64,000 nucleotides of DNA, from the NCBI RefSeq assembly GCF_036492245.1, contig NZ_AP025286.1:3286001-3350000 (forward strand), written 5' to 3'. Under the pieces are notes generated by a model. The model made no database searches, had not been told where the DNA came from, and saw only the letters and a program-made list of their open reading frames with translations. How positions within the stretch are numbered: the first letter of the stretch is position 1; every line of letters starts with the position of its first letter. Origin of the DNA: Treponema bryantii (GTDB lineage Bacteria > Spirochaetota > Spirochaetia > Treponematales > Treponemataceae). The translations under genes were made by a program, and so were the position numbers. This document shows, one piece after another, positions 34,196 through 43,658 of this stretch.

Positions 34196-35650
34196 ATGAA
34201 AATAGAAAAGCTATACGAAACTGCAAAAGACACAGCGGAACGCATCTGGGAACTTACACCTGAAGAGCGACTTTACGAAGGTGGCGGCTGGATTCCAACC
34301 ACACTCACCCTCAAGCCTGAAGAAAACTTTCAGAAGTTCTACGGCTTCGGCGGCGCATTAACAGAATCATCTGGTTATGTCCTTTCCCGCCTCCCATCAC
34401 AGATTCGTAAGCAGGCAATAGATGCTTACTATAATCCAAAGTGTGGTAATGGTTATCGTTATGCACGCATCCACATGAACTCATGTGATTTCTCTCTTGA
34501 AAACTGGGCCTGTGTTCCCGAGAAAGATGAAACACTAAAGTCTTTTTCTATGGACCGCACCGATAAATATATTTCTCCATTGGCTATGGAAGTTCAGAAA
34601 GCTGCAAGAAACGAAGGAAGTGATGTCCAGTTTCTTATGAGTCCATGGTCTCCTCCATTATGGATGAAAGACAACGGTGATATGAACCACGGCGGACACC
34701 TCCTCGACTGCTACAGGGAATTATGGGCTCAGTATTTTGTGACCTTTATTAACAAGATGGCAGAACGTGATATCAAAATCAGTTTTGTCACAATACAGAA
34801 TGAACCGGCTGCTGTTCAGACCTGGGATTCCTGCGAATACTCAGCGACAGAAGAGGGAGAATTTGCAGCAAAATATCTTGGTCCTGCACTCGAAAAAGCC
34901 GGCCTCGGTGATGTAAAAATTTACATCTGGGATCATAACCGCGATCTTGCACTTGAACGTCTTGAAGAATCCCTTAAGGTTCCTGGAACAGAAAAATATG
35001 TAGCAGGCCTTGCCTTTCACTGGTACTCAGGTGATCAGTATGACAATATCAAAGAAATCGCACGCCGCTATCCGGACATTGATCTGATTTTTACAGAGGG
35101 CTGTATTGAAGGCGGTCCACGTAACGGAGCCTGGTTTACAGGTGAACGTTACGCTCACAATATCATCAACGACCTTAAAAGCGGTTGTACAAAATGGATT
35201 GACTGGAACATCGTGCTTGATATGAAGGGCGGTCCAAATCATGTAGGAAATTATTGTGATGCTCCAATTCTTGCAGATGTTGCAGACGGAACACTTCATT
35301 TCCAAAGTTCATATTATTACATTGGACACTTCAGCAGATTTATCAAACCTGGAGCTGTAAGACTTGGTTCTGACTTTTTCTCATGGATGACTCCTGCAAC
35401 AGTAAGTGGTCATCTTACAGACGAAGCCGAAACCGTTGCCTTCAAGAATCCTGATGGAACAATAATTCTGATTGTTACAAACCGTACCGAAGCAGATCTT
35501 GCTTTTGAATTTAAAATTGAGACCTCCGATAAAACTGAAACTGCAAAACTTCGTGACTGGGAACAGGCACGAACAGAAGGAAGTAAAAACACAGACGGAC
35601 TTTTCCTTAAATGCCCGCCACGCGCAATACAAACTTGGATTTTAAAATAG
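34196..35650 (+). CDS. Glycoside hydrolase family 30 enzyme
   Basis: GH30 beta-glycosidase of about 484 residues, TIM barrel plus beta-sandwich. The family start FYGFGGALTESSGYVLSRL is present. The acid/base Glu203 lies in TIQNEPAAVQTW and the nucleophile Glu301 in IFTEGCIEGG; the HWYSGDQ motif is also typical. There is no signal peptide, so it works on imported oligosaccharides. GH30 relatives are beta-1,6-glucanases, beta-glucosidases and glucosylceramidases. Next to a GH16 laminarinase a beta-1,6 debranching role is the best guess. The ATG at 34196 lacks a clear ribosome site; an in-frame TTG at 34172 is the alternative. TATCAT lies near 34161. The GH16 gene follows after eight bases. Confidence 0.88.
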   Translation: MKIEKLYETAKDTAERIWELTPEERLYEGGGWIPTTLTLKPEENFQKFYGFGGALTESSGYVLSRLPSQIRKQAIDAYYNPKCGNGYRYARIHMNSCDFSLENWACVPEKDETLKSFSMDRTDKYISPLAMEVQKAARNEGSDVQFLMSPWSPPLWMKDNGDMNHGGHLLDCYRELWAQYFVTFINKMAERDIKISFVTIQNEPAAVQTWDSCEYSATEEGEFAAKYLGPALEKAGLGDVKIYIWDHNRDLALERLEESLKVPGTEKYVAGLAFHWYSGDQYDNIKEIARRYPDIDLIFTEGCIEGGPRNGAWFTGERYAHNIINDLKSGCTKWIDWNIVLDMKGGPNHVGNYCDAPILADVADGTLHFQSSYYYIGHFSRFIKPGAVRLGSDFFSWMTPATVSGHLTDEAETVAFKNPDGTIILIVTNRTEADLAFEFKIETSDKTETAKLRDWEQARTEGSKNTDGLFLKCPPRAIQTWILK

Positions 35651-35658
35651 GAGTTACT

Positions 35659-37134
35659 ATGAAAAATTTTTCAAGAAACATTATTTTAGGAACCATTACG
35701 GCTGCTTTAGTAGCAACTGTAATTTTTATGGGATGCACAGAACACAAATCAAAGGCAAGAGTTTCAAAACCTGAAACACCTGCAGGCTGGCATCTTGTAT
35801 GGAGCGATGAGTTCGACGGCAAGCAGATTGATACAACTAAATGGGATTTCCAGATTGGAACCGGAAGTCAATATGGACTCGAAGGCTGGGGAAATAATGA
35901 ACTTCAATATTACCGCAAGGAAAACGCTTTTGTAAAAAACGGAAATCTTGTTCTTGAAGCCCGCAAAGAAAATTATGAAGGCTGTGCTTATACTTCTGCA
36001 CGACTTCGCACAGTAAAGGATGATGGAACAGAGCTTTTTACAAAGACCTATGGCCGAATTGAAGCACGAATCAAAATGCCGACAGGAAATGGTTTGTGGC
36101 CTGCTTTCTGGCTTCTTCCTGCAACAACAGATTATGGCACCTGGGCATCGTCTGGAGAGATTGATATTCTTGAAGCAAAAGGACGTCTTCCAAACCGTGT
36201 TTACGGAACAGTTCATTTTGGACAGGCTTGGCCGGGAAATAAATATACAAGCTCAATGTACAAATTCCCGAACAACGAAACAATTGCAGACTATCATGTT
36301 TACTCCCTTGAATGGGAACCAGGTGTTCTTCGCTGGCTTGTAGATGGAAATAAATATTTTGAAACTTCACAGTGGTGGTCTCTCGGAGCTGGAGCTTCTG
36401 AACCTTATGAATACCCTGCCCCATTTGATAAACCGTTCTACATTCTTTTGAACCTTGCCCTCGGTGGAAATTACGATGGCGGAGTTTCACCAGAAGATTC
36501 AAACCTTCCAGCTCAGATGCTCGTAGATTATGTTCGTGTTTATGAAAAAAATGATCCTTATGCTACAGGTGTAAAGCGACCAACACCACAGCGTGACGAA
36601 ACAAATTTTAAGGAATTTGAAACAGCAGATGGCCATAACTTTATTTTTGATTCAAAACTTAATCATGTTGTTTCTGAAACTAAAAATGAAGGAATGTCTT
36701 CAAACGAAAACATGGATGTAAAAACTCACGACTGGTATTTTCTCGCTCTTTCAGATTTTGACGGAAAAGCTGTTTCATCAAAAGAAGATGACGGCCGTCG
36801 TGTGAAAATCACAAATCCTGGAAATCAGAATTACTCAGTTCAGCTGATTCAGCATCTTCCAGTTGCAAAAGGCTACTCTTATAAAATTCAGTTTGATGCA
36901 AAGGCAAGCGCTCCACGTAAAATTGCAGTTAAGCTTGGTGGTGATGCCGATAACAGCTGGTCTGTATATTCTCCTGAATATTATCCTGAGCTCGACACAA
37001 CTGTAAAACACTACTCATATTTTTTCACAATGGAAAATGACACAGATGCTACAGCCCGTCTTGAGTTCAACCTTGGACTGGACTCGAACGATGTCTGGAT
37101 TGGAAATGTCAGTGTAACTCAGGAAGAACTGTAA
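35659..37134 (+). CDS. Secreted GH16 laminarinase lipoprotein with C-terminal carbohydrate-binding module
   Basis: Endo-beta-1,3-glucanase of 491 residues, exported as a lipoprotein: signal peptide, lipobox FMGC with Cys26. The GH16 domain (about residues 45-300) has the catalytic set Glu167, Asp169 and Glu172 in SGEIDILEAKG and the substrate strand GRIEARIKMPTGNGLWPAFW. The beta-bulge Glu-x-Asp-x-x-Glu form marks laminarinases. A C-terminal beta-sandwich (about 340-491) resembles CBM4/9-type modules. The start at 35659 is chosen for the signal peptide and the TAGGAG just upstream. It is co-transcribed with the GH30 gene and should begin glucan breakdown at the cell surface. Confidence 0.92.
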   Translation: MKNFSRNIILGTITAALVATVIFMGCTEHKSKARVSKPETPAGWHLVWSDEFDGKQIDTTKWDFQIGTGSQYGLEGWGNNELQYYRKENAFVKNGNLVLEARKENYEGCAYTSARLRTVKDDGTELFTKTYGRIEARIKMPTGNGLWPAFWLLPATTDYGTWASSGEIDILEAKGRLPNRVYGTVHFGQAWPGNKYTSSMYKFPNNETIADYHVYSLEWEPGVLRWLVDGNKYFETSQWWSLGAGASEPYEYPAPFDKPFYILLNLALGGNYDGGVSPEDSNLPAQMLVDYVRVYEKNDPYATGVKRPTPQRDETNFKEFETADGHNFIFDSKLNHVVSETKNEGMSSNENMDVKTHDWYFLALSDFDGKAVSSKEDDGRRVKITNPGNQNYSVQLIQHLPVAKGYSYKIQFDAKASAPRKIAVKLGGDADNSWSVYSPEYYPELDTTVKHYSYFFTMENDTDATARLEFNLGLDSNDVWIGNVSVTQEEL

Positions 37135-37179
37135 TTCACAAAAAATCCTATAACAAATTTTTATTGCTTATTTAATGAG

Positions 37180-37216
37180 CCTCCCTCATAATAGAAGGTA
37201 TGCCTTGTGAGGGAGG
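37180..37216 (+). promoter_or_regulatory. Hairpin sequestering the ribosome site of the EAL gene
   Basis: Perfect nine-base stem CCTCCCTCA/TGAGGGAGG with an inner AAGG/CCTT stem in the loop. The 3' arm contains the GGGAGG ribosome site seven bases before the ATG at 37223, so translation should require opening of the hairpin. Confidence 0.65.
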
Positions 37217-37222
37217 TTTATC

Positions 37223-39115
37223 ATGTGGAACTACAACTTAGTAATTCCTGAACTAGTTATAATTACAACATTTCTCATTTTTTATTTTACGCAACCACGT
37301 CTGCCTATCAGGCTTCATAAATCTTTTCTTTTTATCCTTATTATTGATACATTAACAATTTTTTTTGATGTTGGTTGTGCAGCAACTCTTGAATATCTGG
37401 ATAACATTCCTCTTCGTATTCTTCGAATTTCTAATGTAATTTATTTTCTGCTTTTTGTTCAGCGCATGATGTGTTTTACAATATTCACTAATATTATCCT
37501 TTCAAAAGATATTCGTTTCAGTAAACGCCGTATAATTACATATCTGCTTCCATTTATTGCAATCAACATAATAATTCTTTCTAATCTTTTTGTTGATACA
37601 ATTTTCTGCATTTCTGATAAGGGTGAATACAGTAAGGGCCGTCTTTATAATCTGATTTACATCTGTGCTTTTTACTATATTGCAGTATGTATTTTTCTTA
37701 CAATTCTCAACCGTAAAAAACGGACACGCGGAGAATTCATTCCTGTCATTGCTTATAACCTTGTATTGATGACTGGATATATTATGAGAATTATTTATCC
37801 GACTTATCTCTTAATGAATTTCTTTACCCTGATTTCAATAATTATAATTTATCTTTCTTTTGAAAATCCTACACTTTTTAAAGAAGAGAAAAGTGGTTCT
37901 TTTAATAAAAAAGCACTTATGTTTATGCTGAGGGAAATTAACCCAGAATGGCATCCTTTAATTCTTGGCTTTACAATTCACAATTACTCTGACCTTCGAG
38001 AGATTTACAGTTATACACAAACTGATAAAGGGCTTTCTCTAATCGGAATGTACCTTAAGCAGACCTTCCCGAAACTTCTTCCATTTTACCTTCATGATGG
38101 ACGTTTTGTTTTGATTGGAAAAAATCTTGAAGATGCCGAGCTGATTCGTACTTATATTTCACAGCGTTTTGAAGCTCCATGGAAAACGGATGATGATATT
38201 GATATGTTTCTGGAAGTCTGTTTTACACAGGTAAAACCAGAAATTCTTTCCTCTGACAGAGGAGTGCTTTTTACTGCAATTCTTACTACTCTGGCAGAAC
38301 TTGATCCAGATACACAGAATCACAAATATATTGATTCAAATGACATCAACAGAATCAGAACGAACATGCAGATTAAAAAGTCTGTAGAATTAAGCGTAGA
38401 ACAGAACTCCATTGAACTTTTTCTGCAGCCAGTTATTGATGCAAAAACCCGTAAACTCATTGGAGCTGAATCTCTTGCTCGAATTCGAGACACAAATAAT
38501 GAATATATTCCTCCGCCACTCTTTATTCCGATTGCCGAAAAGAACGGCCGCATCAATGATCTTGGAGAACAGATGTTTGAAAAGACCTGCAAGTTTATAA
38601 AAGAATATGACATTGAAGCAATGGGTCTTTCGTGGATAAATGTTAACCTTTCTCCAATTCAGTTTTTAAGACGAGACCTTGATAGAAGATTCACCGCCAT
38701 CCTTCAGAAATACGATATCTCTCCGGAAAAAATCCATCTGGAAATTACAGAAGAGTCTATGATAGATTTTGATCTTCTGCAGAATCAGATGCTTAAAATG
38801 AAGGAATCGGGATTCCGCTTTGTACTTGATGATTACGGCCGTGGCTATTCTAATGTTGCACGAATGAAGAAGTGTCCGTTCATCAACGTAAAACTTGATA
38901 TGGAATTTGTCTGGGATTATTTTAAGGAAAAAGATCAGATTCTTCCAACACTGGTTCAGACCATCAAGCAGATGGGCTTTACTGTTACAGCTGAAGGAAT
39001 TGAAAACCAGGAGCTTGCCGACACCATGAGAGACATCGGCTGTGATTACCTCCAGGGGTTCTGTTTTTCTAAACCGCTTTCTGCAAGCGAGTTTGCTACA
39101 AAGTATACCCCATAG
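37223..39115 (+). CDS. Membrane EAL-domain c-di-GMP phosphodiesterase
   Basis: Protein of 630 residues. About seven membrane helices occupy the first 220 residues. A middle region (about 235-370) looks like a degenerate GGDEF fold with no signature. The C-terminal EAL domain has Glu in GAESLARI (an ESL variant of EAL), NVNLSPIQF, LEITEESM, the LDDYGRGYSN loop, VKLD and AEGIENQ, then LQGFCFSKP. The metal and catalytic residues therefore appear intact and it should hydrolyse c-di-GMP to pGpG. Its ribosome site lies inside a hairpin. The last 20 bases overlap the convergent SGNH gene. Activity likely; signal unknown. Confidence 0.9.
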   Translation: MWNYNLVIPELVIITTFLIFYFTQPRLPIRLHKSFLFILIIDTLTIFFDVGCAATLEYLDNIPLRILRISNVIYFLLFVQRMMCFTIFTNIILSKDIRFSKRRIITYLLPFIAINIIILSNLFVDTIFCISDKGEYSKGRLYNLIYICAFYYIAVCIFLTILNRKKRTRGEFIPVIAYNLVLMTGYIMRIIYPTYLLMNFFTLISIIIIYLSFENPTLFKEEKSGSFNKKALMFMLREINPEWHPLILGFTIHNYSDLREIYSYTQTDKGLSLIGMYLKQTFPKLLPFYLHDGRFVLIGKNLEDAELIRTYISQRFEAPWKTDDDIDMFLEVCFTQVKPEILSSDRGVLFTAILTTLAELDPDTQNHKYIDSNDINRIRTNMQIKKSVELSVEQNSIELFLQPVIDAKTRKLIGAESLARIRDTNNEYIPPPLFIPIAEKNGRINDLGEQMFEKTCKFIKEYDIEAMGLSWINVNLSPIQFLRRDLDRRFTAILQKYDISPEKIHLEITEESMIDFDLLQNQMLKMKESGFRFVLDDYGRGYSNVARMKKCPFINVKLDMEFVWDYFKEKDQILPTLVQTIKQMGFTVTAEGIENQELADTMRDIGCDYLQGFCFSKPLSASEFATKYTP

Positions 39116-40334
39116 CAACAATTGTAAAGCCAAGTTTCTCTGAACCCGGAGCCATCTTTACCATTACAGTATGCTTCTCTGCCTTGCGTTCATCAATAAT
39201 GATATTCGGTTCGCAGTTGTTCCAGCCGCCGGATTTTCCACCGTCGTAGGTTGCTACCTTGCGGCCGTCTACATAGATTTCGGCGTTTCCAAACTTTTCT
39301 GCACTTCCGCTTGCCTGAACTTTGTAAACAAAAACCAAACTCTTACAGGTGAGTTCCATTTTGAACGGAACATTTTCTGATTTTGCATTGAGCTTCTTTT
39401 TCCAGTTCTCAGGGAAGTCAGAAGTATTTGTCTTTTTAAGTGTCTGACAGTTGCGGTCGGTTTCTGTAAAATCACCACGTTCTATTTTTACGTTAGCATC
39501 TTTGTTGTCAGGGAAGATTCTCTTCATGCCGTAAAGGGCCGGCTCTTTAAAGCAGGAAGCCGGAACATGCTGTTCAGAATCCTTTGCTGCCTTATCCATC
39601 TTATCAATGAGTGCCATAAGACAATCACACATAAACTGATGACCTTCATAAGTTGGATGTGCGTAATCTGTAAGGTACTGCTCTTTTGTAAATACCTTGT
39701 CGGCAATTGCCTTATTAACAACCTCGAGCATATTTACATGAGGAATTGCATAATGATTTGAAACCGGGATTTTCTGTGCAGAAGTGTTTCCATAACTTGC
39801 TACTGCATAAATCGCAATTACTGCACATTCCGGATTAGCGAGCATTGCTGTACGCATAATTGCTTCAAAGCTTCTCTGACACAAAACATCGCCGTTATCA
39901 TTTACAGCAAATTCAATTATCAGAAGATCTGGAGCTCCGCCGCAAACTTTAACAACATCCTGGTCATATCGCACGATTCCTAAAAGGGAACCGGTTCCAC
40001 TGAGTCCTGCGTTATTAAAAGAAATGCTGCTTCCGTCGCCCGGTGCATATTTAGCCTTTAATGCACGGTAAAACTGATAGGCATAGCCGTCGGTAAATTT
40101 TGCCGGGCCAGCGCCTTCTGTAACAGAACCTCCTATAGCAGCGACTTTTACTTTGTCGCCGCGGCGGATTTTGGCGAGAACTGCCTTCATCCTTGCATTA
40201 TTGCCTGTATTTACAATTGTATTCTCTACCATTGCCTGATAGTTTGAATCACTCAATTTGAATGGATTTGCCTGTACCATAGCTGCACTCATAATCCCCA
40301 ACATCACTCCTAAAAATGCTTTTTTGATTTTCAT
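39096..40334 (-). CDS. Secreted SGNH/GDSL-type esterase
   Basis: Exported esterase of 412 residues with a clear signal peptide ending near AMVQANP. The SGNH blocks are Ser70 in IGGSVTEGAG, the Gly in NNAGLSGTGS, Asn in EFAVNDNGD, and the Asp/His pair in DYAHPTYEGH. A C-terminal beta-domain of about 130 residues follows and may bind carbohydrate. Likely a deacetylase acting on plant or algal polysaccharide at or outside the envelope; the acyl group is not determinable. The ATG directly follows a hairpin and T-run, with the GAGG ribosome site inside the stem. It is convergent with, and overlaps by 20 bases, the EAL gene. Confidence 0.85.
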   Translation of the reverse strand: MKIKKAFLGVMLGIMSAAMVQANPFKLSDSNYQAMVENTIVNTGNNARMKAVLAKIRRGDKVKVAAIGGSVTEGAGPAKFTDGYAYQFYRALKAKYAPGDGSSISFNNAGLSGTGSLLGIVRYDQDVVKVCGGAPDLLIIEFAVNDNGDVLCQRSFEAIMRTAMLANPECAVIAIYAVASYGNTSAQKIPVSNHYAIPHVNMLEVVNKAIADKVFTKEQYLTDYAHPTYEGHQFMCDCLMALIDKMDKAAKDSEQHVPASCFKEPALYGMKRIFPDNKDANVKIERGDFTETDRNCQTLKKTNTSDFPENWKKKLNAKSENVPFKMELTCKSLVFVYKVQASGSAEKFGNAEIYVDGRKVATYDGGKSGGWNNCEPNIIIDERKAEKHTVMVKMAPGSEKLGFTIVAMGYTL

Positions 40335-40368
40335 AAAAAAACCTCGTGATAAAAAATTACCACGAGGT
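40335..40368 (-). promoter_or_regulatory. Terminator-like hairpin abutting the SGNH start codon
   Basis: On the minus strand, ACCTCGTGGTAA pairs with TTATCACGAGGT (12 pairs, one G-U) around a TTTT loop, then seven T run straight into the ATG. The only ribosome-site-like GAGG is in the 3' arm. It could be an attenuator, a terminator of the upstream gene, or both. Confidence 0.65.
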
Positions 40369-40413
40369 CTGCATATTTAGAATAAGTTGAATTTCTTAAT
40401 ATTTCGTTATCAG

Positions 40414-40830
40414 CTATTTTTTCCCGGCCAGTGCAGTACTTACACAACTGATATACACAAGGCTTCCCAGCTCCGCTCCCTTAATTGCCGGCACAACAAT
40501 TTCATTCTGCTCAATCATTTTATCCAGGATAGGACGGGCAGATTCTCCATCAATTCCATCATTTTCAAGCACATCTATTTTTTTCAACTGATGATTTTCA
40601 ACAGTTACGTTGAGTTTCAGATGCAGAAAGGTTGTATGTGTCTGTCCTTCGTAAGTTCCATCTGCAATCTGACTCATTTCTACTTTATAAAATGGAAGAG
40701 AAGAAGCTTCTTTAAGACGTGCTTTTTTACGGGAAATAAGATATCCCCCAGCCATAAGACAGATCAGAGCAATCAGCATTAAAATTGAGGTTCTATCCGG
40801 ACCTCTTCTTCTTCGTTTATAGATATTCAT
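40414..40830 (-). CDS. Membrane-anchored FMN-binding-domain-like protein, motif-degenerate
   Basis: Protein of 138 residues: basic N-terminus, one membrane helix (about 14-33), then an exported domain like FMN_bind (DGTYEGQTHTTFLHLKLNVTV, then IKKIDVLEND-like strands). In flavinylated members a SGAT-type Ser/Thr motif carries FMN; here the equivalent stretch reads IKGAELGSLVYISCVS, without it, so covalent flavinylation is doubtful. It is 32 bases from the divergent DUF2130 gene, with overlapping promoters. Its role may be in extracytoplasmic electron transfer if it still binds flavin; otherwise unknown. Confidence 0.65.
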   Translation of the reverse strand: MNIYKRRRRGPDRTSILMLIALICLMAGGYLISRKKARLKEASSLPFYKVEMSQIADGTYEGQTHTTFLHLKLNVTVENHQLKKIDVLENDGIDGESARPILDKMIEQNEIVVPAIKGAELGSLVYISCVSTALAGKK

Positions 40831-40862
40831 AATTATGTTATAATAAAATCAGAGGTCAAAAA

Positions 40863-42140
40863 ATGCAAGAAATTAAATGTCCAAAATGTGGTGAAGTTTT
40901 TCAGATTGATGAAGCAGGTTATGCAGAAATTGTAAAACAGGTTCGCACCCGCGAATTTAATGATGAACTGCAGCGCCAGAAATCTGCAATGGATTCAGAG
41001 AAAAAGATGGCTGTTGAACTTGCTGTTTCAAAAGCTAATTCAGAAAAAGACAATCAAATTGCAGCCCTCAAAAATCAGCTTGAAGTACGAAACAATGAAC
41101 TTAACAACATGAAGGATAAATCAGCTGCTGAACTTAAGATCGCCCTTTCTCAAAAGGAACAGGAAATTACACAGCTTCGCAGCGCAATCGAAGCAAATAA
41201 ATCAAAAACTGAACTGGAAGTAAGAACCGCACTCCAGGAAAAAGAAAGCCAGATTCAGGACCTCCAAAGCAAACTAAAAATTGAACAGAGCGAAGCTCAA
41301 CTCCGCGAAAATGCTCTTAAAGATCAGTACACAGCACAGCTCAAAGCAAAAGACGAAACAATTGCATTTTATAAAGACTTCAAGGCAAAGGAATCTACCA
41401 AGCAGATTGGTGAAGACCTCGAACAGTTCTGTCTTGCAGAGTTCAATAAAAACCGCGCCATTGGTTTTCAGAACGCTTATTTTGAAAAAGACAACGAAGT
41501 TTCAAAATCAAGCGGCAGTAAGGGCGATTTTATTTTCCGCGACTTCAGCGGCGAAGGTGAAGATAAAATTGAATTCATCTCCATCATGTTTGAAATGAAA
41601 AATCAGGCAGATGAAACTGCAACAAAACATAAGAACGAAGACTTCTTTAAGGAACTCGATAAAGACCGCACAGAAAAAAAATGCGAATACGCTGTTTTAG
41701 TTTCCATGCTCGAAGAAGACAATGATTATTACAATACAGGAATTGTGGACGTTTCTTACAAATACCCTAAGATGTACGTTATCCGTCCTCAGTTCTTTAT
41801 TCAGATAATCACAATTCTGCGCAATGCTGCTTTAAACAGTCTGGAATATAAAAGAGAAATCGCACAAATCAAAAATCAGAATATTGATATTACAAACTTT
41901 GAAAGTGACCTTAATCTGTTTAAGGATAAATTCCTGAACAATGTTGATCTTGCAATGCGCCAGCATTCTTCTGCAATAGAAGAAATTGATAAGGCAATTA
42001 AGACTCTTCAGAAAATAAAGGATTTGTTTGAGAAGTCGGATAATAATCTGCGTCTGGCAAATAATAAACTGGAAGATCTTACAATCAAAAAACTGACACG
42101 CAATAACCCGACAATGAAAAAGAAGTTCGAAGAACTCTAA
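40863..42140 (+). CDS. DUF2130 coiled-coil protein
   Basis: Soluble protein of 425 residues. The N-terminus has a zinc-ribbon-like pair CPKCGEVF. Residues about 30-185 form a long charged coiled coil, and the C-terminal 220 residues are the DUF2130 domain (KQIGEDLEQFCLAEFNKNR, SGSKGDFIFRD, EMKNQ). The domain has a nuclease-like acidic/Lys pattern (GDF...EMK), so a restriction-endonuclease-like fold is conceivable, but function is unknown. TATAAT near 40833 and an AGAGG ribosome site precede it. The last four bases overlap the convergent GGDEF gene. Confidence 0.85.
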   Translation: MQEIKCPKCGEVFQIDEAGYAEIVKQVRTREFNDELQRQKSAMDSEKKMAVELAVSKANSEKDNQIAALKNQLEVRNNELNNMKDKSAAELKIALSQKEQEITQLRSAIEANKSKTELEVRTALQEKESQIQDLQSKLKIEQSEAQLRENALKDQYTAQLKAKDETIAFYKDFKAKESTKQIGEDLEQFCLAEFNKNRAIGFQNAYFEKDNEVSKSSGSKGDFIFRDFSGEGEDKIEFISIMFEMKNQADETATKHKNEDFFKELDKDRTEKKCEYAVLVSMLEEDNDYYNTGIVDVSYKYPKMYVIRPQFFIQIITILRNAALNSLEYKREIAQIKNQNIDITNFESDLNLFKDKFLNNVDLAMRQHSSAIEEIDKAIKTLQKIKDLFEKSDNNLRLANNKLEDLTIKKLTRNNPTMKKKFEEL

Positions 42141-43543
42141 CGTCTTTTTCGTTCCGGATGAGCTTCGTAAAAAGCTTTTTTATCCTCATACATATTTATG
42201 TCAGCTTTTCTCATTGCATCATAAATACTCTGGCTGTCTTCTTCAACACAAAGGCCTATAGCAAAACTTACAGTTTCTGTTTCTTCTGCTACAGCCTTCA
42301 TCTGGCGTGAATAATCTTCAAGCTCTGACATGCTGGTACCTCTTAAAAGCACCATAAACTCATCACCGCCAGCACGGTAAATTTCTTTATCCGGGAAAAT
42401 ATGTTTCAGAACTTTTGCGGCATCTTTTATCAATTTATCGCCGGCTGAATGTCCTTCATTATCATTCATCTGCTTAAGACCATTCAAATCTGCAAATACA
42501 ATTCCAATGTTTTCTCTTCCGGGACGATTATCAATACTCAACTGCATTACCCGATTGTTCATTTCATTTCTGTTCAGAACGCCAGTAAGTAAATCAACAG
42601 TACTGAGAATTTTGAATTTATCGAACATCTGATAACTGGAAATTTCTGACGCAATAAAATAAGTTGTGAGCTCAAGAGTTTCTTTTATATGCAGGGTTTT
42701 ATCTGTATCAAAGTTTGTTGCCCATATATATCCTAAAAGTTCAAAACCAGATTTTAATGGAAAGAGAACAAGACTTTGAACGTGAGCTTTTACCAGGGAA
42801 TCATACCAGAGAGGATTCTTTTCCTTTATATATTCCATATCCTGTTCATTTTCAAAAATGAAACAGTTACTTCCTCCAATAATATCATCCCAGGTTCTGA
42901 CAATTTCATAAAAATCTTCAGTAAACCAGCCTGGATTATAATCAACAAAATCTGAGGAAATATCTTCACCCAGCATTGAACATTTACTGGAAAGCCCGTC
43001 AATATTCAAAATACCACAATAAGCAGCACCACAAATTTCGCGGATATCCTTAATAACATCCTTCATCGTTTCTTTGAAATCAGAAGTTCCGCGAAGCTTT
43101 ATACAGGTATTTAAAACTTCGGCTGCTATACCCTGCGAAACGTTAGACATTTTAGAAGATTCTGCTTCATGTGTAAGTTCCTGGGTATAAGTACAGTAAC
43201 AGAGATTACCGTCTTCATAATCGATTGGAAGTGAAAAAAGATTGAACCAGAAATCAAAACGTTCAGGATGAACATAGGAATGCATTGGCTTTTTTAGAAC
43301 CGCACTGCTATAGCAAAATAATTCAAAGTTTGTGTCTTTAGGAATATAATTCTGATATAAACTGTTGGGGATAAATTTGTTAGTGAGCATTTTAGGGGCG
43401 TCAGGAATATTTTCTATTGAGTCAATATAAGCTTTATTTCCTGCTACAAGTCTGATTTCGCCCCATTTTCCGTCTGGAAGTTTTTCAACCGATACAACAC
43501 AGGTCATCGAATGAAAACCATCAACAAACTTCTGAAAATCCAT
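42137..43543 (-). CDS. Cytosolic sensor diguanylate cyclase (GAF/PAS-like + GGDEF)
   Basis: Soluble protein of 468 residues. An N-terminal PAS-like segment (about 1-125) and a GAF-like segment (about 140-300, with GYIWATNFD) precede a GGDEF domain whose signature is intact in RAGGDEFMVLL. Entry LTGVLNRNEMN and FADLNGLKQMND are also present. It probably makes c-di-GMP in response to a small ligand or redox state. No membrane helices. Its stop overlaps the convergent DUF2130 gene by four bases. Confidence 0.9.
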   Translation of the reverse strand: MDFQKFVDGFHSMTCVVSVEKLPDGKWGEIRLVAGNKAYIDSIENIPDAPKMLTNKFIPNSLYQNYIPKDTNFELFCYSSAVLKKPMHSYVHPERFDFWFNLFSLPIDYEDGNLCYCTYTQELTHEAESSKMSNVSQGIAAEVLNTCIKLRGTSDFKETMKDVIKDIREICGAAYCGILNIDGLSSKCSMLGEDISSDFVDYNPGWFTEDFYEIVRTWDDIIGGSNCFIFENEQDMEYIKEKNPLWYDSLVKAHVQSLVLFPLKSGFELLGYIWATNFDTDKTLHIKETLELTTYFIASEISSYQMFDKFKILSTVDLLTGVLNRNEMNNRVMQLSIDNRPGRENIGIVFADLNGLKQMNDNEGHSAGDKLIKDAAKVLKHIFPDKEIYRAGGDEFMVLLRGTSMSELEDYSRQMKAVAEETETVSFAIGLCVEEDSQSIYDAMRKADINMYEDKKAFYEAHPERKRR

Positions 43544-43658
43544 TAGATATCCTCGTCCCCTCTCACTTTTAATACAACATTATAATTTTAACATACAAGG
43601 ATGGATTTATCAAATTCAGATTGTCCGGTCTTACAAAATGCAGAACCGGACTATAGGG

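Noticed and set aside
37180-37216. c-di-GMP riboswitch before the EAL gene
   Set aside because: The leader is too short and lacks the conserved GEMM core. Only a simple hairpin is present.
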